50,379 nucleotides of DNA from Gloeomargarita sp. SKYG116 (lineage in GTDB: Bacteria > Cyanobacteriota > Cyanobacteriia > Gloeomargaritales > Gloeomargaritaceae): NCBI GenBank assembly GCA_025056115.1, contig JANWVM010000015.1, positions 1 through 50,379 on the forward strand, written 5' to 3'. Each line of letters starts with the position of its first letter. Position 1 is the first letter of the stretch. Both the position numbers and the translations under genes were made by a program. This document shows positions 26,506 to 37,076 of the stretch, piece by piece. Under the pieces are notes generated by a model. That model was not told the DNA's origin and did no database searches. It worked only from the letters and a program-made list of their open reading frames with translations.

Positions 26506-27228
26506 TCAGTACAGGTAGGGATTAGCGGGGGGTGGGATGGGCGTAATTCGTTCTGCCTGGAGAATCAGCCGGCGTTTCCCCTGGACTTCCCCGCTGGTCA
26601 TGCGTCCCTCCACGCGCACCCAGGTGTCGGCTGGATACCTCTGGGCTGTCTCCCCTGGCGTGTCCACCGGCAATCCCACCGGGTAAGCATCCGCTGCGCA
26701 GCAGGTCACGACGAAACGGGCGATGAAAAACCGGTGGGCCGGACTATGGGGCGGATGCACCACAAATCCCTCAACTCGCGCCCTTTGGCCCTGGTAAGCA
26801 TCGGGTTCGGGATAGATGTTCAGCAAGCGCACCCAGTCCACGAGCGACCGCTGCTCAGGGCGCTGCACGGGCCGAAATCGCTGCGGCATGGTGCGGGTCA
26901 TACTCCATAGTTCGCCGCTGTCGAGGGCCACTTGACTGTTAAAAGGGCGGGGAGTGACCACCAGGCCCACCACGGCTGTACTCAATAGCAAAAACCGACT
27001 CCAGGAACGGGGCAAGAGCGCATTTCCCTCGGGAACCAGCCGGGGTCGTCCCCGCTCCCGCCAGCGTTGCCATCCCTGCCAGCCGGTCACGCCTACCAGC
27101 GCCAAGCCGGCTCCAATCGTCAAAGGGAAATAGTTGGGATGGACCAGCACAGCCAACTGCCCTGTCAACCAGTACTTGAGCAGCAAAACGCCCCACGCCC
27201 CAATCGCTAGCAAATCCCACCCGTTCAT
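26506..27228 (-). CDS. TIGR03943-family membrane protein (YcgQ/DUF1980)
   Basis: A 240-residue protein with two N-terminal hydrophobic helices (about 8-25 and 32-50), a third near residue 75-90 and a soluble C-terminal domain holding the conserved FFIARFVVTCCAADAYPVGLPV block with a Cys pair. This matches TIGR03943/DUF1980 proteins, which are coded next to a DUF318-type permease as here. In Gram-positive bacteria the pair is under zinc-regulator control, which suggests metal handling; this is a family inference. ATG 27228 shares bases with the stop of the permease gene, so the two should be translated in step. Confidence 0.87.
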   Translation of the reverse strand: MNGWDLLAIGAWGVLLLKYWLTGQLAVLVHPNYFPLTIGAGLALVGVTGWQGWQRWRERGRPRLVPEGNALLPRSWSRFLLLSTAVVGLVVTPRPFNSQVALDSGELWSMTRTMPQRFRPVQRPEQRSLVDWVRLLNIYPEPDAYQGQRARVEGFVVHPPHSPAHRFFIARFVVTCCAADAYPVGLPVDTPGETAQRYPADTWVRVEGRMTSGEVQGKRRLILQAERITPIPPPANPYLY

Positions 27229-28226
27229 CACAAGTACAAATTCATCGCCAGTGTCAGAACAAACGTCAACGAGGCGGCCAACAAAAACAGGTACAACACG
27301 GCGCGCGGGCGAAAGACTGTGAGCAGCAGACTCACCCCTTTGAGGTCCACCATCGGTCCAAACACCAGAAACGCCAGCAGCGCTCCCGTCGTGAAGCTAC
27401 CCGCAAAAGACAAGGCAAAAAAGGCATCCACCGTCGAGCAAATGGAAACCACCGTACCCAGCACCAGCATCGCCACCACCGAAGTCACCGGCCCTTGCCC
27501 CAAACCCAAGATCACCTCCCGTGGTGTTAACACCTGAATAGCCGCCGCCACTGCCGTCCCCAGGATGAGCACACCGCCCAACTCCCGCAGTTCGGTCAGG
27601 ACATTGACCCAAACCAGTTGCCAGCGTCCTCGCCGGGACAGTAACCGCGATGCTTGCCACCCGCTGGCCGACAGGGGAACCGTTTTGCCGCCCGCTACCG
27701 CCCAGAACGTGCCCGTCTGCACCCCCACCAGCGCCGGTTCCCGTTGTGGTTGTTGTAGCGCCGGAACAGCCATCGCCTGGGCAACTGCCGGCTGTAAAAA
27801 CGGACGCAAATCCCGTTGCACAGAAAACACCCAGCCGACGACGACTGCCACCGCCAACGTCAGCAACACCCGTCCCCACACCATCAGCGGCTGGTCTCGA
27901 AACGCCACCCAGGTGGACCAAATCACGATGGGGTTAATGGTCGGCGCTCCTAGCAGAAACCCCACCGCCACCGATGCCGGCATGCCCTGGGTCAACAGTC
28001 GCCGCGCCACGGGTACATTGCCGCACTCGCACACCGGCAACAGGCAACCCAAGACTGCGCCCGCCACTGCGCCGGCCAAGGGATGTCGTGGCAACACCTG
28101 CAACAACCGCTCCGGATCCACCCACAACAGCAACAAGCTAGAAAACAACACCCCTAGCAGTAGAAACGGCAACGCCTCAACCAGCAAGCTGAAAAACAAG
28201 GTCAGTCCCTGCTGCCATGCCACCAT
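27228..28226 (-). CDS. DUF318-type permease (YcgR-like)
   Basis: This 332-residue membrane protein has eight or so helices. The family marks are LLPVCECGNVPVARRLL near residue 65-80 (with two Cys) and FLLGAPTINPIVIWSTW, repeated in altered form as VCSTVDAFFALSFAGSF and GALLAFLVFGPMVDLKG in the second half. It belongs to the predicted-permease group with the DUF318 name and pairs with the TIGR03943 gene downstream. The cargo is unknown; relatives carry metals or metalloids. I choose ATG 28226 with GAGGTGT just before it; a GTG at 28277 would add a non-conserved head that runs through a hairpin. Confidence 0.85.
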   Translation of the reverse strand: MVAWQQGLTLFFSLLVEALPFLLLGVLFSSLLLLWVDPERLLQVLPRHPLAGAVAGAVLGCLLPVCECGNVPVARRLLTQGMPASVAVGFLLGAPTINPIVIWSTWVAFRDQPLMVWGRVLLTLAVAVVVGWVFSVQRDLRPFLQPAVAQAMAVPALQQPQREPALVGVQTGTFWAVAGGKTVPLSASGWQASRLLSRRGRWQLVWVNVLTELRELGGVLILGTAVAAAIQVLTPREVILGLGQGPVTSVVAMLVLGTVVSICSTVDAFFALSFAGSFTTGALLAFLVFGPMVDLKGVSLLLTVFRPRAVLYLFLLAASLTFVLTLAMNLYL

Positions 28227-28258
28227 ACACCTCAACCGATAGGTACCAAATATGTTGA

Positions 28259-28275
28259 GGGTGTCCGGCACACCC
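28259..28275 (-). terminator. Hairpin between rodA and the permease gene
   Basis: The bases GGGTGT (28259-28264) and ACACCC (28270-28275) form a perfect six-pair stem around CCGGC. It lies after rodA and before the permease start on the same strand. It is followed on that strand by TCAACATATTT rather than a clean U-run, so a weak terminator or an operator for the permease pair are both possible. Confidence 0.35.
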
Positions 28276-28308
28276 ACCGCCTTTAGTTATTAAATCATTA
28301 ACTGGTCG

Positions 28309-29541
28309 TTAGTAAAGGGATTTGCGGCGATGATTGGCCACGGATTGCACCAGACCCAAGGCAATGAAATTGGCAAGCATAGCCGAGCGTCCATAGCTTA
28401 AAAACGGCAACGGAATGCCCGTAATCGGCGCTAGTCCTACCGTCATACCGATATTGATAACGGCTTGAAACATCCACATACCCAACACACCAATTGCGAT
28501 CAATGAACCAAAACCATCCCGAGCGCTCCGGGCAATCAACACCAGCCGCAGGGCCACCAGCCAAAACAAAAACACCACCAACATGGCCCCCACAAATCCC
28601 ATTTCTTCGCCCACCACTGAAAAGATAAAGTCAGTATTTTGCTCCGGGATAAAACTCAACTGGGTTTGTGTGCCTTGAAAGAGTCCCTGGCCCCACAACC
28701 CCCCTGAACCGATAGCAATGCGCGATTGAATCAAGTGATAGCCACCTCCCAGGGGGTCCTTATCAGGGTCCAGAAATAAGATCAGCCGGTCTCGCTGGTA
28801 GTCTTTCAACAACCCCCAGAAAAATTGCCCCAACCGTCCTGCCGTCAAGTTCACCACCAACGCCGTCAAAGCACCCCAGCGAGGCCACGGCAACGACCAC
28901 CAAGCCACCCCTGTCATCAGCGCCACCCAGACCCCCCACACTGGCAGCGACAGGGACAGCAAAATAGCCGATACCAGCGGTGATAGTAACAGCGCAATCC
29001 ACGTCAAAGGGATACTCGCCCAGTACAACATCCCCAGCGTGATGGCCACAAAAATTAAGGCCGTTCCTAGGTTGGGCTGGATGAACACCAGTACCCACGG
29101 TGGGGTTACTACGATGGCTGCCTGCAGGATCGTCCAGAGAGCTGGTGCCCGCGATTTTTCCAACAGCGCCGCTAGCGTGACAATCAACGCCACCTTGGCA
29201 AATTCTGACGGTTGTACATGAAATCCCCCAATCGATATCCAGCGCTCCGCCCCTAACGCTGAGGTTCCCACAATCATGACTGCCACCAGCAGGGCATTAG
29301 CCAGGGCATAAATTCCCCAATGCCAGCGCCGGAGGCTCTCGTAGGGCCAGCGGGCCAGCAGCAATGCCACCCCCAGACCCAGCAGCCCAATCAGGGCTTG
29401 TTGCCACCAGTCGCTAGAGTGGTTGGTTAAACCGGTGCTGAAAATCGCCGTTACCCCAATGGCCGTCAAGCCCAATACGGCGCCCAACAGGGTGAGGTCC
29501 ATGTCTTGCCAGGGCCGCCACCAAACCGAACGGTAGGTCAT
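28309..29541 (-). CDS. rodA: Rod-shape SEDS peptidoglycan polymerase RodA
   Basis: The 410-residue protein has about ten transmembrane helices and the SEDS family marks: a long middle loop with the conserved YQRDRLILFLDPDKDPLGGGYHLIQSRIAIGSGG, followed by GQGLFQGTQTQLSFIPEQNTDFIF and, near the end, GLAPITGIPLPFLSYG. RodA is the glycosyl-transfer polymerase that elongates peptidoglycan in the side wall together with a class B penicillin-binding protein; the FtsW paralogue works in division. The YxxxLxxFLDP and FIPEQNTD details favour RodA. ATG 29541 with AGGTAGCG ahead. Confidence 0.94.
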   Translation of the reverse strand: MTYRSVWWRPWQDMDLTLLGAVLGLTAIGVTAIFSTGLTNHSSDWWQQALIGLLGLGVALLLARWPYESLRRWHWGIYALANALLVAVMIVGTSALGAERWISIGGFHVQPSEFAKVALIVTLAALLEKSRAPALWTILQAAIVVTPPWVLVFIQPNLGTALIFVAITLGMLYWASIPLTWIALLLSPLVSAILLSLSLPVWGVWVALMTGVAWWSLPWPRWGALTALVVNLTAGRLGQFFWGLLKDYQRDRLILFLDPDKDPLGGGYHLIQSRIAIGSGGLWGQGLFQGTQTQLSFIPEQNTDFIFSVVGEEMGFVGAMLVVFLFWLVALRLVLIARSARDGFGSLIAIGVLGMWMFQAVINIGMTVGLAPITGIPLPFLSYGRSAMLANFIALGLVQSVANHRRKSLY

Positions 29542-29560
29542 AGCGCTACCTAGCCATCCA

Positions 29561-29647
29561 CGGAGAGGGAGGGATTCGAACCCTCGATGACGTTGCCGTC
29601 ATAACGGATTTCGAGTCCGCCGCATTCAACCACTCTGCCACCTCTCC
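29561..29647 (-). tRNA. tRNA-Ser (anticodon CGA)
   Basis: An 87-base tRNA. The acceptor arms GGAGAGG (29647 down) and CCTCTCC pair, followed by discriminator G at 29561, usual for tRNA-Ser. The anticodon stem GCGGA/TCCGT encloses the loop CTCGAAA, giving anticodon CGA for UCG codons. A long variable arm follows, as expected for serine, then the T arm with GGTTCGAATCC. CCA is not encoded. The gene sits between rodA and atpD, facing the latter. Confidence 0.96.
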
Positions 29648-29675
29648 AAACGAAGCATTTCTTATTATGGACGGT

Positions 29676-29704
29676 TTGACAGGGAAAATGACGACGCAAA
29701 TGCT
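29676..29704 (+). promoter_or_regulatory. Candidate sigma70-type promoter for atpD
   Basis: A perfect -35 box TTGACA (29676-29681) is followed after 17 bases by AATGCT (29699-29704), a weak -10. It lies 60 bases upstream of the atpD start. The -35 and spacing are convincing, the -10 is not, so the real start point could lie a little further down. Confidence 0.35.
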
Positions 29705-29756
29705 GCGCTTGGTGATACCCTAGAGGGAGTGAAGCTTGCGCGTACATTAGGGATAA

Positions 29757-31626
<1,870 letters not shown>

Positions 31627-31630
<4 letters not shown>

Positions 31631-32337
31631 TTGCGGTTGCCAGTTACGTCCATCCCATTCCACCGCCAACTGAACCGCTGCAATACCGAGCGATTGGGGT
31701 ATTGCGGGGCCGCTACCAGCCGTCGGAGGAGCAGTTCACCAAAGGGGTATTGGTGACTCACGACGGGGTGCAGGTGGATGCGGTGTTACTGGGACGGCTG
31801 ATGAGCCTGGTGAAAAAGCGGTTGGACTTGTCTCAGGAGCATCTGTGGGTGGTTTATCCTCGCACCCGCAACAAGCCGAGGGTCAAGCCAGGGGAAACGC
31901 CGCCGGAGACGCCCTTTTTACCGCTGCATGTGCAAATTATGGGGGTGTGGGAGCCGGAAGAACTCCATCCTGACGAGAACTTGGGGGCGGAGGCGGTGCG
32001 GGTGGAAGAAGATTACTTCTCGATTCGTGGTGAGGTGGTGCGTCAAAATCAACAGGCGGGCATTGTGACGGTGCGCATTCGCCGGGCGCCAATGACCCTG
32101 ACAGGAGCGGCTGAGACGTTCAAGCTGGAACTCAAGGGCACGTTGCCGCAACCGGGCAAGGGGATGTTTTGGGATTTGCAGGTGCAACGCCAGGGCACCG
32201 ATTTGGTGATTTGCCAGGCTCACAAGGTCGCGGCGATTTTGCCTACCAAAACCAAAGCCAAGCGTTCTGGCCCCAAGGCGCGCCCCTCCCGGCCAGTTCC
32301 TCCCAAAAAATCTCCACCCGCCGTTGGCAAATCCTGA
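31627..32337 (+). CDS. Unknown protein downstream of atpC, basic C-terminus
   Basis: The 236-residue protein overlaps atpC by ATGA and the cyclo-ligase gene by at least 14 bases, so it is co-translated with the ATP synthase genes. Its first ~195 residues look compact, with strands such as YRAIGVLRGRYQPSEE, GVLVTHDGVQVDAVLLG, EEDYFSIRGEVVRQNQQAGIVTVRIRR and FKLELKGTLP, which fit a beta-barrel-like fold, possibly OB-like. The last ~40 residues are Lys/Pro/Arg-rich and surely disordered, as in many RNA- or membrane-surface-binding proteins. I recall similar cyanobacterial hypothetical proteins but no known function. No signal or membrane segment is seen. Confidence 0.7.
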
Positions 32338-32929
32338 TGTTAGTGCCTTGAAAAAGGCTTTACGCGCCCAACTGCGTCAACAGCGCTCGCAACTATCACC
32401 TGCCGAATCCTGGCGTTATAGCCAGCAAGTGATCGCGCATTTGCAGCAACATCCCTGGTGGTCGGCGGCGCGACAGGTCTTCGGCTATGTCAGTTTAACG
32501 GGGGAGCCGGATTTACGTCCCCTGTGGACGCAGGCACCAACGTGGGGATTGCCGCGCCGGGACGGGGATAGGCTGGTATGGCATCGCTGGCAAGCCGGTT
32601 TGCCCTTAACTGAAAGTTGGCTACCGGAACCCTATCCCGATGCGCCGATATTGACGCCTCAACCGGGAGATTTGCTGTTGATACCGGCGTTGGCCTACGA
32701 CCACCGGGGTTACCGCTTGGGCTATGGCGGTGGTTATTTTGACCGGTTATTGGCGCAACCGGCATGGCAAGGGGTGTATCGAGTGGGTGTCGTGTTTAGA
32801 GCGTTTCTCGTGCCGGAATTGCCTCGTGACCCGTGGGACCAACCGGTGCAGGCGGTGTGTACAGAGGCGGGTTGGTGGGCAATAGACCCGCACGCTTCAG
32901 AATCTCGGGAATCAAATCCTCCCGTTTGA
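32324..32929 (+). CDS. 5-Formyltetrahydrofolate cyclo-ligase
   Basis: The 201-residue enzyme converts 5-formyl-THF to 5,10-methenyl-THF with ATP, returning folate to one-carbon use. Core blocks are present: LRAQLRQQRSQLSPAESW near the start, GDLLLIPALAYDHRGYRLGYGGGYFDRLL (residues about 110-140, with the conserved GYGGGYFDR loop), and VQAVCTEAGWW. The start is unsure: TTG 32324 lies inside the preceding gene, and TTG 32348 gives a head nearer to the family. Its 3' end overlaps the opposite MTHFR-like gene by 134 bases, while the two act in the same folate pathway. Also called MTHFS or ygfA. Confidence 0.88.
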   Translation: MANPDVSALKKALRAQLRQQRSQLSPAESWRYSQQVIAHLQQHPWWSAARQVFGYVSLTGEPDLRPLWTQAPTWGLPRRDGDRLVWHRWQAGLPLTESWLPEPYPDAPILTPQPGDLLLIPALAYDHRGYRLGYGGGYFDRLLAQPAWQGVYRVGVVFRAFLVPELPRDPWDQPVQAVCTEAGWWAIDPHASESRESNPPV

Positions 32930-33764
32930 CCGCCATCAGATGCACTCCTTGACAAAGTTGCTGCGCCCACCGCACCTGCTCGCTGGCAATCGTAATGCCC
33001 TCTTCGAGGGGATGTTCAGCGCGCTCCAAGCGTTGAATGATGGATTCGGGAATGTGTACCCCTGGCACATATTTGTTGATGTAACGAGCGTTCTTAGCCG
33101 ATTTGAGTAAAAAAATCCCAGCGAGGATGGGACGACCGCACCCTTTGGCAATGTGGGTCATGAATTTTTCCAAGCGGTCAAAATCCGTGATCATTTGGCT
33201 CTGGAAAAATTGCGCCCCCGCCTGTAGCTTGCGCTCGAACCGACGTTGCAAGCCCGACCAACTCCCACATTGGGGGTCCACTGCGGCACCGGGGAAGAGG
33301 CAGGTTGAGCCATCCGGCAGGGGTTGATTTTCGCTGTCTAAACCCTGGTTGAGCTTCTGGATGGTCTGCAACAGGCGCACCGATTCGTAGTCGTACACGG
33401 CTTTGGCTTGGGGATGGTCGCCGGCTTCGACCGGGTCGCCTGTGAGCGCCAGCACGTTGCGAATCCCCAGGGCAGCCGCCCCCAGTAAATCCGCCTGCAG
33501 GGCAATGCGATTACGGTCGCGGCAGGCCAGTTGATAAATGGGTTCCAAGTGATGCTGTTGCAAGAGCGCGGCGGCTGCTAGAGAACTCATCCGCAAGACC
33601 GCACGGCTGCCATCGGTGACATTGATGCCATGGACCCAGGGTTGGAGCAGGCGGGCCATTTGTAACAAATGCTGGGGGTTGCTGCCCTTAGGAGGCATCA
33701 CTTCGGCAGTGATTAAAAACTCCCCCCGCTGGATGCCTTGCTGTAAGCGGCTCAGATTGTTCAT
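32796..33764 (-). CDS. Methylenetetrahydrofolate reductase-like protein
   Basis: A 322-residue protein of the MTHFR (MetF) TIM-barrel family that reduces 5,10-methylene-THF to 5-methyl-THF, using flavin. Typical blocks are FLITAEVMPPKGSNPQHLL, GINVTDGSRAVLRMSSLAAA, IYQLACRDRNRIALQADLLGAAALGIRNVLALTGDP, and GAQFFQSQMITDF. The family ends near ILKRAGLL; the last ~31 residues are a Pro-rich tail encoded antisense to the cyclo-ligase 3' end. ATG 33764 overlaps the trpS stop by four bases. It may be a MetF-like variant common in cyanobacteria, so I give no gene symbol. Confidence 0.85.
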   Translation of the reverse strand: MNNLSRLQQGIQRGEFLITAEVMPPKGSNPQHLLQMARLLQPWVHGINVTDGSRAVLRMSSLAAAALLQQHHLEPIYQLACRDRNRIALQADLLGAAALGIRNVLALTGDPVEAGDHPQAKAVYDYESVRLLQTIQKLNQGLDSENQPLPDGSTCLFPGAAVDPQCGSWSGLQRRFERKLQAGAQFFQSQMITDFDRLEKFMTHIAKGCGRPILAGIFLLKSAKNARYINKYVPGVHIPESIIQRLERAEHPLEEGITIASEQVRWAQQLCQGVHLMAVKREDLIPEILKRAGLLPTNPPLYTPPAPVGPTGHEAIPARETL

Positions 33765-34771
33765 AGAAGCGGCGCTATTCCCATTGCCTTCTGCACTTGT
33801 GCCAACGTCGCCTGGGCAATCTGATGGGCCCGTTCCCGTCCCTCCCGTAGAACCTGGCGCAAGTAGTCCTGAGCGTTCATAAGTTCCGCGTATTTCGTTT
33901 GGATAGGTCGTAGATGCTCGATGATCACCTCCGCGAGCAGAGGCTTGAATTCTCCCCAGCCCATATCCTGCACTTCCGCCGCCACGGTCGCCTTGTCTTT
34001 GTCGCTCAACAACTGATACAGCGTCAGCAAATTATGACATTCCGGACGCTGCGGGTTGTCAAATTCCAGGCCGCGAATTGGGTCGGTTTTGCAGCGTTTA
34101 ATTTTTTTCTGAATCAGGTCGGGCGGGTCAGTCAGGTTGATGCGGCTCATGTCCGAAGGGTCGGATTTGGACATTTTACTGGTGCCGTCGGTCAAACTCA
34201 TCACCCGCGCGCCGGTTGTGGGAATGAGTGGCTGGGGCAGCTTCAGAATGGGGTTTTCGGGACTGGCAAACAGGTAGTTAAACCGTTGGGCAATATCCCG
34301 TGTGAGTTCTAAGTGTTGTTTCTGGTCTTCGCCCACCGGCACTAAATCGGCCTGGTAGAGCAAAATATCGGCAGCCATCAGCACAGGATAATCCAGCAGG
34401 CCCACCCCCACATCTTCCCCCTGTTTGAGTGCTTTTTCCTTGAACTGGATCATGCGCTCCAACCAATTCAGGGGGGTGATGCAGTTGAGTAGCCAGGTCA
34501 ATTGACTGTGGGCGGGTACGTGAGACTGGATAAAAATTACACTGTACTGGGGGTCCAACCCGCAGGCCAGATACAACGCCGCCACCGTGTAGGTATTTTG
34601 AGCCAACTCTGCTGGGTTGTAGGGGACGGTCATGGCGTGCAAATCGACCACGCAAAAGAAGTTTTCTCGTTCCTGCTGACCGGCGACCCAGTGGCGAATG
34701 GCCCCCAGGTAATTTCCCAGATGTAAATGACCGGTGGGTTGGACTCCCGACAGTACACGTGGACGGTGCAT
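33761..34771 (-). CDS. trpS: Tryptophanyl-tRNA synthetase
   Basis: This is a 336-residue class I synthetase that loads tRNA-Trp. The HIGH equivalent is HLHLGNYLGAI-type sequence (TGHLHLGNYLG, residues 12-22), and the KMSKS loop is in GTSKMSKSDPSDMSR near residue 198. Conserved TrpRS blocks include VDLHAMTVPYNP and VLMAADILLYQADLVPVGEDQKQHLELTRDIA. Length is normal. The stop overlaps the start of the MTHFR-like gene, so the two are in one transcript. It is divergent from the first bestrophin gene with a gap of 77 bases. Confidence 0.97.
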   Translation of the reverse strand: MHRPRVLSGVQPTGHLHLGNYLGAIRHWVAGQQERENFFCVVDLHAMTVPYNPAELAQNTYTVAALYLACGLDPQYSVIFIQSHVPAHSQLTWLLNCITPLNWLERMIQFKEKALKQGEDVGVGLLDYPVLMAADILLYQADLVPVGEDQKQHLELTRDIAQRFNYLFASPENPILKLPQPLIPTTGARVMSLTDGTSKMSKSDPSDMSRINLTDPPDLIQKKIKRCKTDPIRGLEFDNPQRPECHNLLTLYQLLSDKDKATVAAEVQDMGWGEFKPLLAEVIIEHLRPIQTKYAELMNAQDYLRQVLREGRERAHQIAQATLAQVQKAMGIAPLL

Positions 34772-34848
34772 GGGACGTGGCCCTAACTGGACTGGGATTT
34801 ATTGTACCGGCCAGGCGTAATAATGGAGAGAGACCAGGGAGAAGGCGA

Positions 34849-35757
34849 ATGTTTAGCACGCTGGGTGGACAACCGTGGTTCCGGGTGGCGTTGCAGATGC
34901 GCGGTTCAGTATTGCCACGGATAGCCCCGCGGGTGTTCCTGTTTATGGGTTACAGCGCTGTGGTGGTGTTTACGCGGCAAATCGGCTGGAAATTACCCAT
35001 CAGTATCTTAGGGGAAATTACATCTAACGTCGCCTATAACTTAGTGCTGGGGTTGCTGCTCGTGTTTCGCACCAACAGTTCCTATGACCGCTATTGGGAA
35101 GGTCGTAAAGCTTGGGGACAAATGATTATTGCCCTGCGTAATTTAGCTCGCACGATTCAAGTGAGTATTCCGGCTACAACAGAGACGGAATGGCAAGCGA
35201 AAAAACGGGCTTTGCAGTGGCTGATGGCGTTTCCGGTGGCGGTCAAGCTGCATTTGCGCCAAAACCCCAATAATCAGGAATTAACGGATTTCCTCACCCC
35301 TGCTGAACAAGCAGAACTGGCCGGTGTCTTTAATCGCCCAGTCTATATCACGCTTTGGTTGCAGGACTATTTGCAACGGCAGATGCGTCACCAGCGGCTG
35401 GACTCAAACCGGGCTTGGGAATTGGACGATTCCATCAACCAGTTAATTCAGGGTTTGGCGACCTGCGAGCGGATTATTCAAACGCCGGTGCCCGCAGCCT
35501 ATGTGATTTACTTGAAACAATTGATTTTGGTGTATTGCTTGGCGTTGCCGCTGGCGTTGAAACCGGAGTTGGGCTGGGCGGTTGTGGCGATTGTTGGCAT
35601 CGTGACATTTATTCTCATGGGGGTGGAGGAACTGGCCTGTGAGATTGAAAATCCCTTTGGTTTAGATGTCAATGACTTGCCGTTGGATGACCTCTGCCGC
35701 ATGGTGCATCGTAGTATTCAAATGATTGGCCAGTTCCATCCCAGCGATGATGAATAA
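34849..35757 (+). CDS. Bestrophin-family anion channel, copy 1
   Basis: The 302-residue protein is a bacterial bestrophin/UPF0187 channel with four hydrophobic helices (about residues 27-48, 60-80, 210-230 and 236-255) and the family core [31 protein letters not shown] with ARNLARTI. Bestrophins form pentameric anion channels; in algae, thylakoid bestrophin-like proteins are thought to carry bicarbonate to the lumen for CO2 concentration. A role here is inferred. ATG 34849 has GGAGAAGG just before it. Its 3' end overlaps the second bestrophin by about 11 bases, so the two are translationally coupled. Confidence 0.9.
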   Translation: MFSTLGGQPWFRVALQMRGSVLPRIAPRVFLFMGYSAVVVFTRQIGWKLPISILGEITSNVAYNLVLGLLLVFRTNSSYDRYWEGRKAWGQMIIALRNLARTIQVSIPATTETEWQAKKRALQWLMAFPVAVKLHLRQNPNNQELTDFLTPAEQAELAGVFNRPVYITLWLQDYLQRQMRHQRLDSNRAWELDDSINQLIQGLATCERIIQTPVPAAYVIYLKQLILVYCLALPLALKPELGWAVVAIVGIVTFILMGVEELACEIENPFGLDVNDLPLDDLCRMVHRSIQMIGQFHPSDDE

Positions 35758-36709
35758 AGACCCAACGACGGCATCAATGGTGGATATCTGGCAGTGGCTG
35801 CGTACTGTTTTCATCTGGCGAGGTTCCATTTTGTCCAAGATATTGCCGTTGCTTTTGTTGTTGGGGTTGTATGCCGCCGGTATGGTTTGGGTTTGGCAGC
35901 GCCATTTGCCATTACCGTTGGCATTTTTGGGGGAATTGACCAACAGTGTGGTCTATAACTTGGTGCTGGGGCTGTTACTGGTCTTTCGCACCAACAATTC
36001 CTACGACCGGTTGTGGGAAGGACGCAAAGCCTGGGGAGATGTGGTCGTGAATGTGCGCAACCTGGCTCGCACCATTCAGTTGTGTGTGCCGGTGACCACC
36101 GAACCGGAAAAGGCGCGGCGACAGGCTGTATTAACCATGTTGCCAGGGTTTGCTGTAGCCATGAAGTTGCATTTGCGGGATATTGCCGACAACCAGGACT
36201 TGGCGCCCTACTTTGCACCGCCGCAACTCCAGCAGTTGGCCCAGAGCCGCCACCGCCCCCTGCAAGTCCTGATCTGGATACAAGACTACCTGCAACAAGA
36301 ATTTCAACAGGGACGGATTGACACGGTGCGGCTTCTCGAGGTCAATCAGTTGCTCAATACCCTCATCCAGGGCCTGACGGCTTGTGAACGGATTCGCCAA
36401 ACCCCCTTGCCGCGCCCCTACGTGGTTTATTTACGGCGATTGATCCTGCTGTACTGCCTGAGCTTGCCGGTGGTGGTGGCCCCCAAAGTGGGTGTCTGGA
36501 CAGTGGCCGTCGCGTTGTTGGTGGGTTTCATCCTGTTGGGCATGGAAGAACTGGGCCGCCAGTTGGAAGACCCCTTCGGTCTCGACCCTGACGACCTGCC
36601 GCTGGACCAGATTTGCACTATGTTGACGGAGAATGTGCAGATGATTGCTGGAGATATGTCACCAGCGCCGCCAATCCCCACCGATAACTCGCCGCTCCAA
36701 ACCCGCTGA
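35747..36709 (+). CDS. Bestrophin-family anion channel, copy 2
   Basis: This second 320-residue bestrophin is a paralogue of the preceding gene, with the same core ([82 protein letters not shown]) and four matching helices. The sequence divergence between the copies is clear, so the duplication is not recent. ATG 35747 overlaps the upstream stop; ATG 35777 is an alternative with a head nearer to the family. The C-terminal Pro/Ser-rich tail (about 20 residues) is encoded opposite the end of aroQ, overlapping by 92 bases. Two different channels could form mixed or separate pentamers. Confidence 0.88.
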   Translation: MMNKDPTTASMVDIWQWLRTVFIWRGSILSKILPLLLLLGLYAAGMVWVWQRHLPLPLAFLGELTNSVVYNLVLGLLLVFRTNNSYDRLWEGRKAWGDVVVNVRNLARTIQLCVPVTTEPEKARRQAVLTMLPGFAVAMKLHLRDIADNQDLAPYFAPPQLQQLAQSRHRPLQVLIWIQDYLQQEFQQGRIDTVRLLEVNQLLNTLIQGLTACERIRQTPLPRPYVVYLRRLILLYCLSLPVVVAPKVGVWTVAVALLVGFILLGMEELGRQLEDPFGLDPDDLPLDQICTMLTENVQMIAGDMSPAPPIPTDNSPLQTR

Positions 36710-37076
36710 TTTGCCCAACCGCTACCGGCGCAATCCAGGAATGATGGCGGTAGGTCTCCCGAGCGTAGATGTTGCTCAGATGCACTTCCACCGTTGGCAA
36801 TCCGGTGGCGCGAATCGCATCGGCAATCGCCAGGCTAGTGTGGGTGTAGGCCCCCGGATTGATGAGCAAACCGTCAAATTTGCCTACTGCCTGCTGAATC
36901 CAGTCCACCAGCACGCCCTCGTGATTTGATTGCTGGCATACGACCTCTACCCCTAACGCTTGGGCTTGGGAGTGCAGTTGCTGATTGATTGAGTCTAAGG
37001 TCTGTACCCCGTAAACGTTCGGCTCGCGCTGCCCCAGCAGATTTAAATTAGGGCCATGGAGAACGAGGATACGCAC
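36618..37076 (-). CDS. aroQ: 3-Dehydroquinate dehydratase, type II
   Basis: The 152-residue enzyme removes water from 3-dehydroquinate in the shikimate pathway. The signature [17 protein letters not shown] (residues 7-23) holds the catalytic Tyr 22 on the mobile loop; [16 protein letters not shown] supplies the Asn and the trapping residues; [17 protein letters not shown] has the catalytic His. The GTG start at 37076 is directly next to the stop of the small upstream frame. The final ~10 residues ([10 protein letters not shown]) lie beyond the usual end and are antisense to the bestrophin tail. Confidence 0.95.
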   Translation of the reverse strand: MRILVLHGPNLNLLGQREPNVYGVQTLDSINQQLHSQAQALGVEVVCQQSNHEGVLVDWIQQAVGKFDGLLINPGAYTHTSLAIADAIRATGLPTVEVHLSNIYARETYRHHSWIAPVAVGQISGFGAASYRWGLAALVTYLQQSSAHSPST

